64,000 bases of DNA from SHZL01 sp963708905 (GCA_963708905.1 CAVPUV010000052.1:220643-284642); one strand, 5' to 3'; numbered from the stretch's first letter, positions 18,457 to 26,931 are shown. A program made the numbers and translations. The notes: generated by a model from the letters alone, not told the origin.

Positions 18457-19098
18457 ATGACCATGACTTCCCCGACCATGTTGACCCTGATGCGCATAGC
18501 GCTGGTCCCGGTCCTTGTGCTGTTTTTTTATCTGCCGTTCCACTGGTCAAATTTTGCCTGCGTGGTGGTTTTCGTGCTGGCGGCGGTTACCGATTGGGCA
18601 GATGGTTACCTCGCCCGGCGCATGGGGCAAATGTCACGTTTTGGCGCATTTCTCGATCCGGTTGCAGATAAAATCATGGTGGCGACTGCGCTGGTTATGC
18701 TGGTGCAACGCCAGCAAGCCCACGAAGTCTTGTTTGCCATCGCCGCCGCCGTCATCATAGGCCGCGAGATCACTATTTCGGCACTGCGGGAATGGATGTC
18801 GGAAGTTGGGGAACGGGCATTGCTCAATGTTTCCTGGGTGGGCAAAATGAAAACCGGGTTCCAGATGACGGCGATCGGATTTCTTCTTTACCACGACAAC
18901 ATGGGATGGATTCCGATCGCCCTGATCGGCGAATTGTTGTTGTACACCGCAGCCGGACTAACGCTCTGGTCGATGTGGACTTACCTGCAGTCCGCCTGGC
19001 CGGTGATCAGTGATTCAAGACATCACGAGCATTATGAAGAAGCTGATTTTGCCGCCAGAGGCACCACGCCCGTTAATCCAGCGCACAAGCCTGATTGA
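18457..19098 (+). CDS. pgsA: CDP-diacylglycerol-glycerol-3-phosphate 3-phosphatidyltransferase PgsA
   Basis: Commits CDP-diacylglycerol to phosphatidylglycerol and cardiolipin synthesis. The CDP-alcohol phosphotransferase signature D-x2-D-G-x2-A-R-x8-G-x3-D-x3-D is complete (DWADGYLARR then GAFLDPVADK). Several membrane helices follow. 213 residues with a hydrophilic, histidine-rich tail (DSRHHEHYEEADF) that extends beyond the usual end. It follows uvrC, a conserved pairing. The 127-base gap between them has a weak hairpin (18411-18441). Confidence 0.93.
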   Translation: MTMTSPTMLTLMRIALVPVLVLFFYLPFHWSNFACVVVFVLAAVTDWADGYLARRMGQMSRFGAFLDPVADKIMVATALVMLVQRQQAHEVLFAIAAAVIIGREITISALREWMSEVGERALLNVSWVGKMKTGFQMTAIGFLLYHDNMGWIPIALIGELLLYTAAGLTLWSMWTYLQSAWPVISDSRHHEHYEEADFAARGTTPVNPAHKPD

Positions 19099-19108
19099 GA
19101 CCAGTACC

Positions 19109-20359
19109 ATGACCAGCACCAACCTTCGCCGTGACACGCCGACAGTACACATTGGCCACATACGAGTCGGAAGCCAGCATCCGATCGTGGTGCAGTCCAT
19201 GACCAATACCGACACCGCGGACGCAAGCTCAACCGCGCGCCAGGTTGCCGAGCTGGCACGTGCGGGATCGGAGCTGGTGCGCATCACGGTTAACACGCTG
19301 CAGGCGGCCCAGGCGGTGCCGGATATCGTGCGCCGCCTGGAAATGATGTCCTGTAAAGTACCCCTGATCGGCGACTTTCACTACAACGGCCATACCTTGC
19401 TGTCCGCGGTACCGGAATGTGCCCAACTGTTGGCCAAGTACCGCATTAATCCGGGCAATGTCGGGTTTGGGCGTAAACGCAATGACCAGTTTGCCACGAT
19501 TATCAGTCTGGCCCTGCAATACCGGAAGCCGGTGCGCATCGGTGTCAATTGGGGCAGCCTGGACAGCAGTCTGCTGGCTCGCATGATGGACGAAAATGCC
19601 GCGCGTAAAAATCCTCTGGATGCGCGCCGGGTCATGCGTGAAGCATTGATCCTCTCGGCGCTGGACAGCGCAACCCAGGCCGAAGCGCTTGGCATGGGTC
19701 ACGACAGCATCGTCCTGTCCTGCAAAGTCAGCGATGTGCAGGATCTGATCGCGGTGTATCGCAGCCTGGCTTCACGTTGCGATTACCCGCTACACCTCGG
19801 ATTGACCGAGGCCGGCATGGGTAGCAAGGGAATCGTATGCTCGACGGCTGCCCTGGCGGTGCTGCTGCAGGAAGGGATTGGCGATACCATCCGCATTTCG
19901 CTGACCCCGGAACCCGGACAGGCGCGCACCGACGAGGTCGTGGTGGCGCAGGAACTGCTGCAAAGCATGGGCATGCGGGCTTTCTCTCCCATGGTGACGG
20001 CCTGCCCCGGTTGCGGCCGCACCACCAGCACATTTTTTCAGGAGCTGACAAGCGATGTGCAAACTTTTGTACGCGAACGCATGCCCACCTGGCGTACGCG
20101 CCACCAGGGCGTGGAAAACCTGTCGTTGGCGGTAATGGGCTGCGTGGTCAATGGCCCGGGAGAGAGCCGTCACGCCAATATCGGCATCAGCTTGCCGGGA
20201 ACGGGCGAGACGCCCGTCGCCCCGGTATTCATCGACGGCCATAAAGCAGCAACGCTGCGCGGCGAAACCCTGACGGACGATTTTCTTCAGCTGATCGAGC
20301 AATATGTGCAGGATCACTACCCGGCTTTCCTGCCGGCAACCAAGAATGAGACTTCATGA
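19109..20359 (+). CDS. ispG: 4-hydroxy-3-methylbut-2-en-1-yl diphosphate synthase IspG (GcpE)
   Basis: Iron-sulfur enzyme of the MEP isoprenoid pathway that reduces MEcPP to HMBPP. TIM-barrel N-terminus (VQSMTNTDTADASST, LIGDFHYNGH, RINPGNVGF) and the cluster ligands CPGCGR plus C in MGCVVNGPGES are intact. About 416 residues. The open frame starts at 19010 and has another Met at 19034; 19109 was chosen because it follows the pgsA stop by 10 nt with GAGA upstream. Its TGA overlaps the next ATG. Confidence 0.93.
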   Translation: MTSTNLRRDTPTVHIGHIRVGSQHPIVVQSMTNTDTADASSTARQVAELARAGSELVRITVNTLQAAQAVPDIVRRLEMMSCKVPLIGDFHYNGHTLLSAVPECAQLLAKYRINPGNVGFGRKRNDQFATIISLALQYRKPVRIGVNWGSLDSSLLARMMDENAARKNPLDARRVMREALILSALDSATQAEALGMGHDSIVLSCKVSDVQDLIAVYRSLASRCDYPLHLGLTEAGMGSKGIVCSTAALAVLLQEGIGDTIRISLTPEPGQARTDEVVVAQELLQSMGMRAFSPMVTACPGCGRTTSTFFQELTSDVQTFVRERMPTWRTRHQGVENLSLAVMGCVVNGPGESRHANIGISLPGTGETPVAPVFIDGHKAATLRGETLTDDFLQLIEQYVQDHYPAFLPATKNETS

Positions 20360-21168
20360 GCTTATTACACAAAAAAAATCTGTCCGAACTTGCTGATGCG
20401 CACGATTTGTACCAGCGATCGGTGCAAGACGTCGAGGCCGAAATTGACTTCATCGAAGAGACCTGGAACCAGCTCAGGCGACGGCCGGCAGAACTCTTGC
20501 GCGAAGACTTTTGCGGTACAGCCAATACCGCCTGCGAATGGGTGCGCAGAGGTGTGGGGAATTACGCGATCGGTATTGACCTGGACCGGGCCGTGCTGGA
20601 CTGGGGTGAGCGCAACAATGTTGCTGCATTAAAACCGCAAGAACAGCGACGTATCGAATTGGTATACGGTAACGTTCTGGAAGTGCCGCCCCGACTGGCT
20701 GATATCGTGCTGGCGATGAATTTCAGCTATTTCCTGTTTCACACCCGCGACGCCTTGCGCGAATATTTCAGTTGCGTTCATGAAGGCTTGACGCAGGATG
20801 GGCTGTTTTTCCTCGATGCCTACGGCGGCTACGACGCTCCGCGCGAGCTCGAGGAAGCCCGTGACTGCGAAGGTTTCACCTACATATGGGATCAGGCAGC
20901 TTTCAATCCGATCGATTCGCTGATGACCTGCCATATCCATTTTGAATTTCCCGACGGTTCGCGCATGGAGCGTGCCTTCACCTACCATTGGCGCCTTTGG
21001 ACCCTGCCGGAAATACGCGAGATTTTGTTCGAGGCCGGATTTCGTCAGGCGGATATTTACTGGGAAGGTACGGACGGGGACAGCCAGGAAGGTAATGGCC
21101 TCTATGCGCCCAGCGAGACCGGAGAGGCCGATGCCGGCTGGGTATGCTACATCGTGGCTCAGGCTTGA
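20356..21168 (+). CDS. Class I SAM-dependent methyltransferase, unknown substrate
   Basis: 270-residue Rossmann-fold methyltransferase. Motif I is altered from the classic GxGxG to LREDFCGTANTACEW; motif II IGIDLDRAVLDWGERN and the LVYGNVLEVPPRLADIVLAMNFSYF region bind SAM. The C-terminus holds AFTYHWRLWTLPEIREILFEAGF, common in this subfamily. It starts inside the ispG stop (ATGA), so it is cotranscribed with ispG. The 3' end overlaps the opposing ygfZ by 10 nt. The methyl acceptor cannot be inferred. Confidence 0.8.
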   Translation: MSLLHKKNLSELADAHDLYQRSVQDVEAEIDFIEETWNQLRRRPAELLREDFCGTANTACEWVRRGVGNYAIGIDLDRAVLDWGERNNVAALKPQEQRRIELVYGNVLEVPPRLADIVLAMNFSYFLFHTRDALREYFSCVHEGLTQDGLFFLDAYGGYDAPRELEEARDCEGFTYIWDQAAFNPIDSLMTCHIHFEFPDGSRMERAFTYHWRLWTLPEIREILFEAGFRQADIYWEGTDGDSQEGNGLYAPSETGEADAGWVCYIVAQA

Positions 21169-21977
21169 TCGATCCGCCGGGCTGACCAGTTTCCCCCTTT
21201 GTATTGCAGGAAGTTCAACGAGCGATCAGCCTCCACAGGGGCGACCACCAGCAACGTTGTGTTTGTGCCGCCGGTACCCGCTACCTCAACCACGACCCCT
21301 TCGATTTGTTCGCCGGCGCTGATCAGCACACAGCTTTCACCGGGGTTCAGATTCGGACTGCCATCCAGTTCCAACAGCACGGGTCTGCGTTTGAGCTTTC
21401 CCAGATAACGGGTGCGGGCGATAATTTCCTGACCGGGGTAACACCCCTTGGAAAAACTGACGGCGCCTATTCGTTCCAGGCCCAGCATTTGCGGCAGAAA
21501 GCGTTCACTGGTTTCACTTTGCAGCCAGCTGATGCCACGCCGGATTTCCTCCCGGCGCCAGTGCATCAGCGCTGTTCCGCGCTCCATTTGCGGGGTGGTC
21601 AAAACATAGCGCAATGAAACGCCACCGGGCGTGAATACAGCCGCCTGGGCTGTGGCGATTTCATGTTCATGCAATCCCGCTACCTGCATCTCGGGTAGCG
21701 CCTCGACGTTTACTTTCGCGCGTAACACGAACATTCGCAGGCGCTGCGCTACCAGGCTCGCCAGGCTGGCTTGTGTGATAATGAACCAGGCAGGATCCTG
21801 GCGGCACACCAGCAGCACGGCAATGACCTGGCCGCGCGGTGAACAATAAGCGGCAAAACACGATTGGCCATCGGCCAGCGCGCTTATGTCAGCAGCCAGT
21901 TGAGCATGCAGGAAACCACCGGCATCGGCGCCCTTCACTTTGTGTATGGTCAGGTAGGGCAGAGGAGTTATCATCAA
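21159..21977 (-). CDS. ygfZ: Folate-binding protein YgfZ (Fe-S cluster maintenance)
   Basis: GcvT-like tetrahydrofolate-binding protein that supports assembly or repair of certain iron-sulfur enzymes such as MiaB. The family hallmark K-G-C-Y-x-G-Q-E is present as SKGCYPGQEIIARTRYLGKLKRR, with the redox-active cysteine at C179. 272 residues, somewhat shorter than E. coli YgfZ (326). Start ATG at 21977, with a second Met one codon on. Divergent from cptA across about 100 nt. Confidence 0.9.
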   Translation of the reverse strand: MMITPLPYLTIHKVKGADAGGFLHAQLAADISALADGQSCFAAYCSPRGQVIAVLLVCRQDPAWFIITQASLASLVAQRLRMFVLRAKVNVEALPEMQVAGLHEHEIATAQAAVFTPGGVSLRYVLTTPQMERGTALMHWRREEIRRGISWLQSETSERFLPQMLGLERIGAVSFSKGCYPGQEIIARTRYLGKLKRRPVLLELDGSPNLNPGESCVLISAGEQIEGVVVEVAGTGGTNTTLLVVAPVEADRSLNFLQYKGGNWSARRIDQA

Positions 21978-22078
21978 TCAAGCAATGCTTTTTCAGGATT
22001 TTTTGCGCTGTTGCGCAGCGGTGGCTATTGTAACCAATACAACACCGCGTGGCAGCTTGATTTAAGCAGGTTGAATCA

Positions 22079-22519
22079 ATGGCACAGCCGCCATGCATTG
22101 AATTACAAACCGGTCCCGGCCGGCTTTACCGCATCGCAGTGCCGGGGTTGTGGCTGCTTGCAGCTGCAGTCGTGGTGGCGCATGTGCAGGTGCTGGCCTG
22201 GCCACTGTCAGCAGCAGCCTGCAGTTTGCTCGCCCTGTTGTGGCCAGGGGTAAATGATCCACTACAGAAAACGCACAGGCTCTTCCTGTATAGCAACGGG
22301 ACGGCTGTCCTTGACGATCTGAGAGGAACCTGGGGTGCGCAGTCCTGGTCATGCCGTTGGTTCTCGCTGCTGCGCATTGACCAGCCAAACAGAACCCTGC
22401 GTGTACTGGTATCCGCCCGTTGCAACCGTGCGGACGATTACCGCAGACTGCTGGTCTGGATACGATTTGTGCCCTTCGACACAGCCCGGGGTGGGCCCAG
22501 TCCGGGGCAGTCATGCTGA
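22079..22519 (+). CDS. cptA: YgfX/CptA-like membrane protein
   Basis: 146-residue protein with two adjacent membrane helices near the N-terminus (about residues 19-38 and 42-57: LYRIAVPGLWLLAAAVVVA, LSAAACSLLALLWP) followed by a small cytoplasmic beta-rich domain with LFLYSNGTAVL. This is the YgfX layout. In E. coli ygfX is cotranscribed with sdhE and was described as a toxin acting on cytoskeletal proteins, though later work tied it to flavinylation. Here it is divergent from ygfZ, while sdhE lies 35 kb away in the sdh operon. The fixL start overlaps its 3' end. Confidence 0.72.
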   Translation: MAQPPCIELQTGPGRLYRIAVPGLWLLAAAVVVAHVQVLAWPLSAAACSLLALLWPGVNDPLQKTHRLFLYSNGTAVLDDLRGTWGAQSWSCRWFSLLRIDQPNRTLRVLVSARCNRADDYRRLLVWIRFVPFDTARGGPSPGQSC

Positions 22520-23634
22520 CTTCAGCAGCAAAGGATTCCAGTTTTTTTGAGGCCCTCATGGATGCGGCCATCGATGCCATCATCATCATCGACCAACATG
22601 CCAGTATCCGGCGCTTCAATCGCAGTGCACAGCGCATGTTTGGTTACCGTGAACAGGAAGTATTGAAGCGCAATGTCAACCTGCTGATGCCTGAGCCGCA
22701 ACGGGGACAACACGACGGTTATGTCAGCCGCTATCTCGAAACCGGGAAAGCTGCCGTCATAGGCCTGGGTCGCGAAGTGACCGGCATGCGCAAGAACGGG
22801 GAAATTTTCCCGATGCGGCTTTCCCTGGGTGAGTCGCGACTGCAGGAAGAGGTGTACTTTGTCGGCATCGTGCATGATCTGAGCGAGCGTGAGGCCAACA
22901 GGGAGAAACTGAAGACCCTCGAACAACAATTGTTTCACACCGACCGGCTGCTCACGCTGGGGGAACTGACGGCAGGCATTGCCCATGAAATCAACCAACC
23001 CTTGACTGCCATCGCAGCTTATGCCGACGCAGTGCGTCATCTGGTCGAAAGCGGACCCGGCCCGATGGATCCGGCGCTGCACACCATTTGCTCGCGTATC
23101 AGTGAGCAGTCGAGGAGAGCGGCGGCAGTGGTTGATCGATTGCGCAAACTGGTGCGTAGCGGAACGACCAGCAAGGCGCGGCATAATATAAAGAATATCG
23201 TTAATAGTATGTTGTTACTGTTTGATTATGAAATAAAAAAAACTGGAATTGTTTTACAGGTTCAGGCTCCTGAACAGCTGACCGCAGTGTTCGTCGACGA
23301 GATCCAGATTCAGCAAATCCTGGTAAATCTGGTCAAGAACAGCCTCGACGCCATAGTTGAATGCGGGCAGCGTAACGGCAAAATCGATATCGTCATCGCG
23401 CAGCAGCGGGCTGAGTTGGTCATTTCCGTGTTGGATAATGGGCCCGGCGTATCAGATCAGAGCCGGGCAAACCTGTTTGTACCGTTTTACACCAGCAAAG
23501 CCAAAGGCGTCGGTCTGGGCCTGAGCATCTGCAAGCACATTGCTGCGGTGCACGGCGGCAGTCTGTCCTTTATCTCTTCGCCGTCGGGCGGCGCGTGCTT
23601 CACTCTGAAACTGCCGCTTTCGTTTATAGGGTAA
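22513..23634 (+). CDS. fixL: FixL-like PAS sensor histidine kinase with conserved heme histidine
   Basis: 373-residue soluble kinase: one PAS domain (residues 10-125), then HisKA with phospho-acceptor H158 in GIAHEINQPLTA, and HATPase (NLVKNSLDAI, VLDNGPGVSD, GVGLGLSICKHIA). In the PAS domain QHDGYVSRY aligns with the heme-binding FixL segment: H67 at the proximal heme ligand, R73 at the propionate-binding Arg, R87 at the oxygen-stabilising Arg, all at FixL spacing (H+6, H+20). No membrane helices precede the PAS. The start is ATG 22513, 7 nt inside cptA. It is followed by FixJ and the cbb3 oxidase genes, which supports an oxygen-sensing role. Confidence 0.85.
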   Translation: MLTSAAKDSSFFEALMDAAIDAIIIIDQHASIRRFNRSAQRMFGYREQEVLKRNVNLLMPEPQRGQHDGYVSRYLETGKAAVIGLGREVTGMRKNGEIFPMRLSLGESRLQEEVYFVGIVHDLSEREANREKLKTLEQQLFHTDRLLTLGELTAGIAHEINQPLTAIAAYADAVRHLVESGPGPMDPALHTICSRISEQSRRAAAVVDRLRKLVRSGTTSKARHNIKNIVNSMLLLFDYEIKKTGIVLQVQAPEQLTAVFVDEIQIQQILVNLVKNSLDAIVECGQRNGKIDIVIAQQRAELVISVLDNGPGVSDQSRANLFVPFYTSKAKGVGLGLSICKHIAAVHGGSLSFISSPSGGACFTLKLPLSFIG

Positions 23635-23641
23635 CCTGCCT

Positions 23642-24253
23642 ATGCGCAATGACAGCAGGGTATGCATCATCGATGATGACGAAGCCATCCGCGAAGCGCT
23701 GCATATGCTGCTGTTTGCCGCCGGCATCCCCAGTCATACCTATCCGTCGGCGGACAGGTTCCTGGCGCGTGCCGATACCCGGGACTTCGACTGTATGCTG
23801 TTGGACATACGCATGCCAGGTATGGATGGGCTGGAACTGTTTCACTTGTTGCTGCGCCAGCAAGCGCCATACCCCATCATTTTCATTACCGGGCACGGAG
23901 ACATACCGCTGGCCGTTACCGCCATCAAGCAAGGAGCTTTCGATTTCCTCACCAAACCGTTCAAGCAGGGCGAACTGCTGGAGAAAGTGCAGAACGCCAT
24001 CAGGCACTACCAGGGCCAGCGCCAACAACTGCGAAACATCCAGGAACTCAGCCGGCGTGCACTGTCCTGCACCCCCCGCGAACAGGACGTTATGCGATTG
24101 ATGGTACAGGGTCTACCCAACAAGGGCATTGCCGAAGCCTTGAGCATCAGCCCGCGAACGGTTGAAATTCATCGTGCGCATGTAATGGAGAAAATGGAAG
24201 CCGAGTCCTTGCCGGCACTGGTACGCATGATGACCCTACTGAGGGAACTCTGA
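23642..24253 (+). CDS. fixJ: FixJ-family response regulator
   Basis: 203-residue transcription activator, cognate to the kinase 7 nt upstream. Receiver with acidic residues DDD at 11-13, phospho-acceptor D55 in LLDIRMPGMDG, T83 and K105 (TKPF), then a FixJ/NarL-type helix-turn-helix (LSCTPREQDVMRLMVQGLPNKGIAEALSIS, with SPRTVEIHRAHVMEKM). Likely targets include the adjacent cco genes, by analogy with FixLJ systems. The stop codon lies inside a strong terminator hairpin. Confidence 0.9.
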   Translation: MRNDSRVCIIDDDEAIREALHMLLFAAGIPSHTYPSADRFLARADTRDFDCMLLDIRMPGMDGLELFHLLLRQQAPYPIIFITGHGDIPLAVTAIKQGAFDFLTKPFKQGELLEKVQNAIRHYQGQRQQLRNIQELSRRALSCTPREQDVMRLMVQGLPNKGIAEALSISPRTVEIHRAHVMEKMEAESLPALVRMMTLLREL

Positions 24254-24277
24254 TTGAGTCAGAGTTTCCCTCAGTAG
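24236..24277 (+). terminator. Strong hairpin overlapping the fixJ stop
   Basis: Arms 24236-24253 and 24259-24277 pair over 18 bp with one bulged base and a 5-nt loop. The fixJ TGA is the last codon of the left arm. No T tract follows. It is the first of a run of hairpins. Confidence 0.65.
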
Positions 24278-24280
24278 TGC

Positions 24281-24420
24281 GCATCCGAGAATGGATGCAC
24301 GCTAACGCGGCACATGGAAGTGCCGCCATTTTCAATGACGTAAGTCATTGAAAATGAGAGCGAAGCAAAACCACGCTTTTGCTTCGCGGTTCCATAACGG
24401 GCTGGGATGCCCGTTTATGG
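24281..24420. repeat. Array of five short hairpins
   Basis: Consecutive inverted repeats, each with a 4-6-nt loop: 24281-24286/24293-24298; 24308-24313/24320-24325; 24327-24339/24344-24356 (13 bp perfect); 24360-24370/24377-24387 (11 bp perfect); 24392-24402/24409-24420 (one bulge). With the fixJ hairpin they make six stem-loops in 185 bases of otherwise non-coding DNA. The arms differ in sequence, so this is a structural array and not a sequence repeat. Function unknown. Confidence 0.75.
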
Positions 24421-24504
24421 ACAGACACTAAGTAGTTTCCCTGATGGCGGCGACGGCCATTCCACATAAGGTGTTCCGAACTATAGTAGGCATGCAGCAT
24501 CCCA

Positions 24505-24912
24505 ATGCCGCGTGGTGGTGGAGGGCGAGCGATCAAAGAAGAACCGGCCAAGGACATCCTGGTTTTGCTGGAACCGGATGAAAGTGTTTGCGATGCCCTG
24601 CGGACATTATTGCAGGGGCGCGGCTGGGCTATCGAAACAGCAAAGGAGGCGCATGACCTCGAACTCTTGCTGCAGAAATTAAGAGTTACAGCGGTTATCA
24701 GTGAAGCCTGCCTGCCGAACTGTCAGGCTGCGGACATTCTTCGAACCTGTGCGCGGCAACACGTACCAGTCATTTTCACCGGCTATGACTTGCCCGCGCA
24801 AACTGCCGTGGACCTGATTCGTCAGGGTGGTCATGACTACCTGGAAAAACCATTCCAGCAGGAAAGATTACTGGATTTGCTGAAACGCCTGCCAAACAGG
24901 CACAATAGCTGA
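24505..24912 (+). CDS. Stand-alone receiver-like protein with Asp-to-Glu substitution
   Basis: 135-residue protein consisting of a CheY-type receiver without an output domain. LVLLEPDESV replaces the usual acidic pair region, T92 (FTGYD) and K115 (EKPF) are kept, but the phospho-acceptor position is E67 in AVISEACLPN where an Asp is expected four residues before the Pro. Glu there often mimics constant phosphorylation. The N-terminus (PRGGGGRAIKEEP) is atypical and the true start may be downstream; no RBS decides it. Placed between fixJ and the HiPIP gene. Confidence 0.75.
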   Translation: MPRGGGGRAIKEEPAKDILVLLEPDESVCDALRTLLQGRGWAIETAKEAHDLELLLQKLRVTAVISEACLPNCQAADILRTCARQHVPVIFTGYDLPAQTAVDLIRQGGHDYLEKPFQQERLLDLLKRLPNRHNS

Positions 24913-24956
24913 GCATTCCCCGCGCGGGGTCTCAATCAACCATTTTGGAGGCAATC

Positions 24957-25304
24957 GTGAACAAAGAGCAAAGAATTGGTCGCAGGAGTTTTCTCAAACT
25001 CGGTGTGCAGGCTGGTGGCGGAATGCTGGCCTTGTCAGCCATCCCGATACAACTGATGGCAGAGGAAGATAAAGTAGTGGAAACTGAACCCCTGGCCCAG
25101 GCCATGGGTTATGCCATAGACGCTACTACGGTGGATACGGCCAAGTTCCCGAAACGAGCAGGGGAAGCTGGCGCCAAGCAGTTCTGCCATAACTGCGCTC
25201 TGTTTGCCGGTGAGCCTGACAGCGCTTTCGCACCCTGCAGTATTTTCCAGAATCGCCTGGTGGCCAACAGTGGCTGGTGCAATGCCTGGGTAGCCAAGGC
25301 CTGA
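24957..25304 (+). CDS. High-potential iron-sulfur protein (HiPIP)
   Basis: Small periplasmic electron carrier. The precursor of 115 residues starts with a twin-arginine signal (GRRSFLK then a hydrophobic stretch to about residue 35). The mature part has four cluster cysteines C77, C80, C94 and C108, in QFCHNCALF, FAPCSIF and SGWCNAW, the HiPIP pattern. Start GTG at 24957 chosen because GGAGG (24947-24951) sits 5 nt upstream. HiPIPs can donate electrons to terminal oxidases, and this one lies directly before ccoN. Confidence 0.92.
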   Translation: MNKEQRIGRRSFLKLGVQAGGGMLALSAIPIQLMAEEDKVVETEPLAQAMGYAIDATTVDTAKFPKRAGEAGAKQFCHNCALFAGEPDSAFAPCSIFQNRLVANSGWCNAWVAKA

Positions 25305-25450
25305 CTGAGGCAGAGGGGCTGGGGCGTAACACCCTGATCACTCATGGGCGGTGAGGGCACCGGGCCGTGCCTGAAGTCACTTTTATCAGGGGCAGACATT
25401 TTTCACTGCTTGCTATCAGCCGGAGACTCCAGCAAATAAAATAAACCCGG

Positions 25451-25474
25451 ACCGGTCTGCTGCGGCAGACCGGT
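25451..25474 (+). terminator. Hairpin upstream of ccoN
   Basis: A 10-bp perfect stem (25451-25460 / 25465-25474) with loop TGCG is followed by TTATTT, resembling an intrinsic terminator for the HiPIP gene. It ends 35 nt before the ccoN ATG, so it could also attenuate read-through into cco. No FNR-type box was found in this 205-base gap. Confidence 0.6.
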
Positions 25475-25509
25475 TTATTTGCCGGGGACGAGTTTTTTGG
25501 GAATGATCC

Positions 25510-26931
25510 ATGACCTACAACGACAAAGTAGTCCGGCAATTCGTTGTGATGACCATCGTCTGGGGCATCGTCGGGATGCTGGTTGGCGTCATCATCGCCG
25601 CGCAGCTATGGTTGCCGCAGCTGAATTTCGACATAGCCTGGTTGAGCTATGGCCGGCTACGGCCCCTGCACACCAATGCCGTTATTTTCGCTTTCGGTGG
25701 ATCGGCCCTGATCGGGACCTCGTTCTACGTGGTGCAGCGAACCTGCCACACCAGACTGTTTGCAGGTGCCCTGGCCTCATTCGTATTCTGGGGTTGGCAA
25801 CTGGTCATTGTCGCCGCCGCCGTCAGCTTGCCGCTGGGCATGACCCAAGGCAAGGAATATGCCGAATTGGAGTGGCCGATCGACTGGCTGATCACCGTGG
25901 TTTGGGTGGCTTATGCTATCGTGTTTTTTGGCACGATCGCCAGGCGCCGGGTCAGTCATATATACGTTGCCAACTGGTTCTACGCTGCGTTCATCCTGAC
26001 CATTGCCATACTCCATATCGTCAATAACCTGGCATTGCCAGCCAGCGCCTTCAAGTCCTACCCGATATACTCCGGCGCTGTTGATGCCATGGTGCAATGG
26101 TGGTACGGACACAATGCCGTGGGGTTTTTCCTTACGGCCGGTTTTCTGGCCATGATGTATTACTTCGTCCCCAAACAGGCCGAGGGTCCGGTGTACTCCT
26201 ACCGTCTGTCCATCGTTCACTTCTGGGCCTTGATTGCAATTTACATGTGGGCAGGACCGCACCATTTGCATTACACCGCCTTACCGGACTGGATCCAATC
26301 GCTGGGCATGGTGTTCTCCCTCATCCTGCTGGCGCCCAGTTGGGGAGGCATGATCAATGGCATCATGACGCTTTCAGGCGCCTGGCATAAGCTGCGCACG
26401 GATCCGGTGCTGAAATTCATGATCGTGGCTTTGAGTTTCTATGGCATGTCGACTTTTGAAGGCCCGATGATGTCGATCAAGACCGTTAATGCGCTCAGTC
26501 ATTACACCGATTGGACCATCGGTCACGTGCATTCCGGCGCGCTCGGCTGGGTTGGCCTGATGACGATTGGTTCTCTGTATTGCCTGATTCCCCGCCTGAT
26601 GGGTGAAAAACAGATGTTCAGCGTCAAGGCTGTAGACCTGCATTTCTGGGTTTCAACGATCGGCATCATTCTCTATATTGCGTCCATGTGGATTGCCGGA
26701 GTGATGCAGGGCCTGATGTGGCGGGCATTCAATGATGACGGTACGCTTACCTACAGCTTCATCGAAACCATCGCAGCGACCAAGCCTTACTACGCCATAC
26801 GACTGCTGGGTGGGTTGATGTACTTGTCGGGTATGTTCGTGATGGCCTGGAATACCTGGAAAACCATGGCTAATAAAGAGCCACAGATATTTCTAGCGGC
26901 AGCCCCGGCGTACTGGGGAGATGCGGCATGA
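25510..26931 (+). CDS. ccoN: cbb3-type cytochrome c oxidase subunit I
   Basis: Catalytic subunit of the high-affinity cbb3 oxidase, holding low-spin heme b, high-spin heme b3 and CuB. 473 residues with about 12 membrane helices. Heme and CuB histidines are visible in RPLHTNAVIFAFGG, WWYGHNAVGFF, GPHHLHYTALPDW and IGHVHSGALGW. Typical length. It opens the ccoNOQP operon; the stop overlaps ccoO (ATGAG). Confidence 0.96.
   Translation: MTYNDKVVRQFVVMTIVWGIVGMLVGVIIAAQLWLPQLNFDIAWLSYGRLRPLHTNAVIFAFGGSALIGTSFYVVQRTCHTRLFAGALASFVFWGWQLVIVAAAVSLPLGMTQGKEYAELEWPIDWLITVVWVAYAIVFFGTIARRRVSHIYVANWFYAAFILTIAILHIVNNLALPASAFKSYPIYSGAVDAMVQWWYGHNAVGFFLTAGFLAMMYYFVPKQAEGPVYSYRLSIVHFWALIAIYMWAGPHHLHYTALPDWIQSLGMVFSLILLAPSWGGMINGIMTLSGAWHKLRTDPVLKFMIVALSFYGMSTFEGPMMSIKTVNALSHYTDWTIGHVHSGALGWVGLMTIGSLYCLIPRLMGEKQMFSVKAVDLHFWVSTIGIILYIASMWIAGVMQGLMWRAFNDDGTLTYSFIETIAATKPYYAIRLLGGLMYLSGMFVMAWNTWKTMANKEPQIFLAAAPAYWGDAA

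Noticed and set aside
24281..24420. CRISPR array
   Set aside because: The repeated units are hairpins with different sequences and no regular spacer length.
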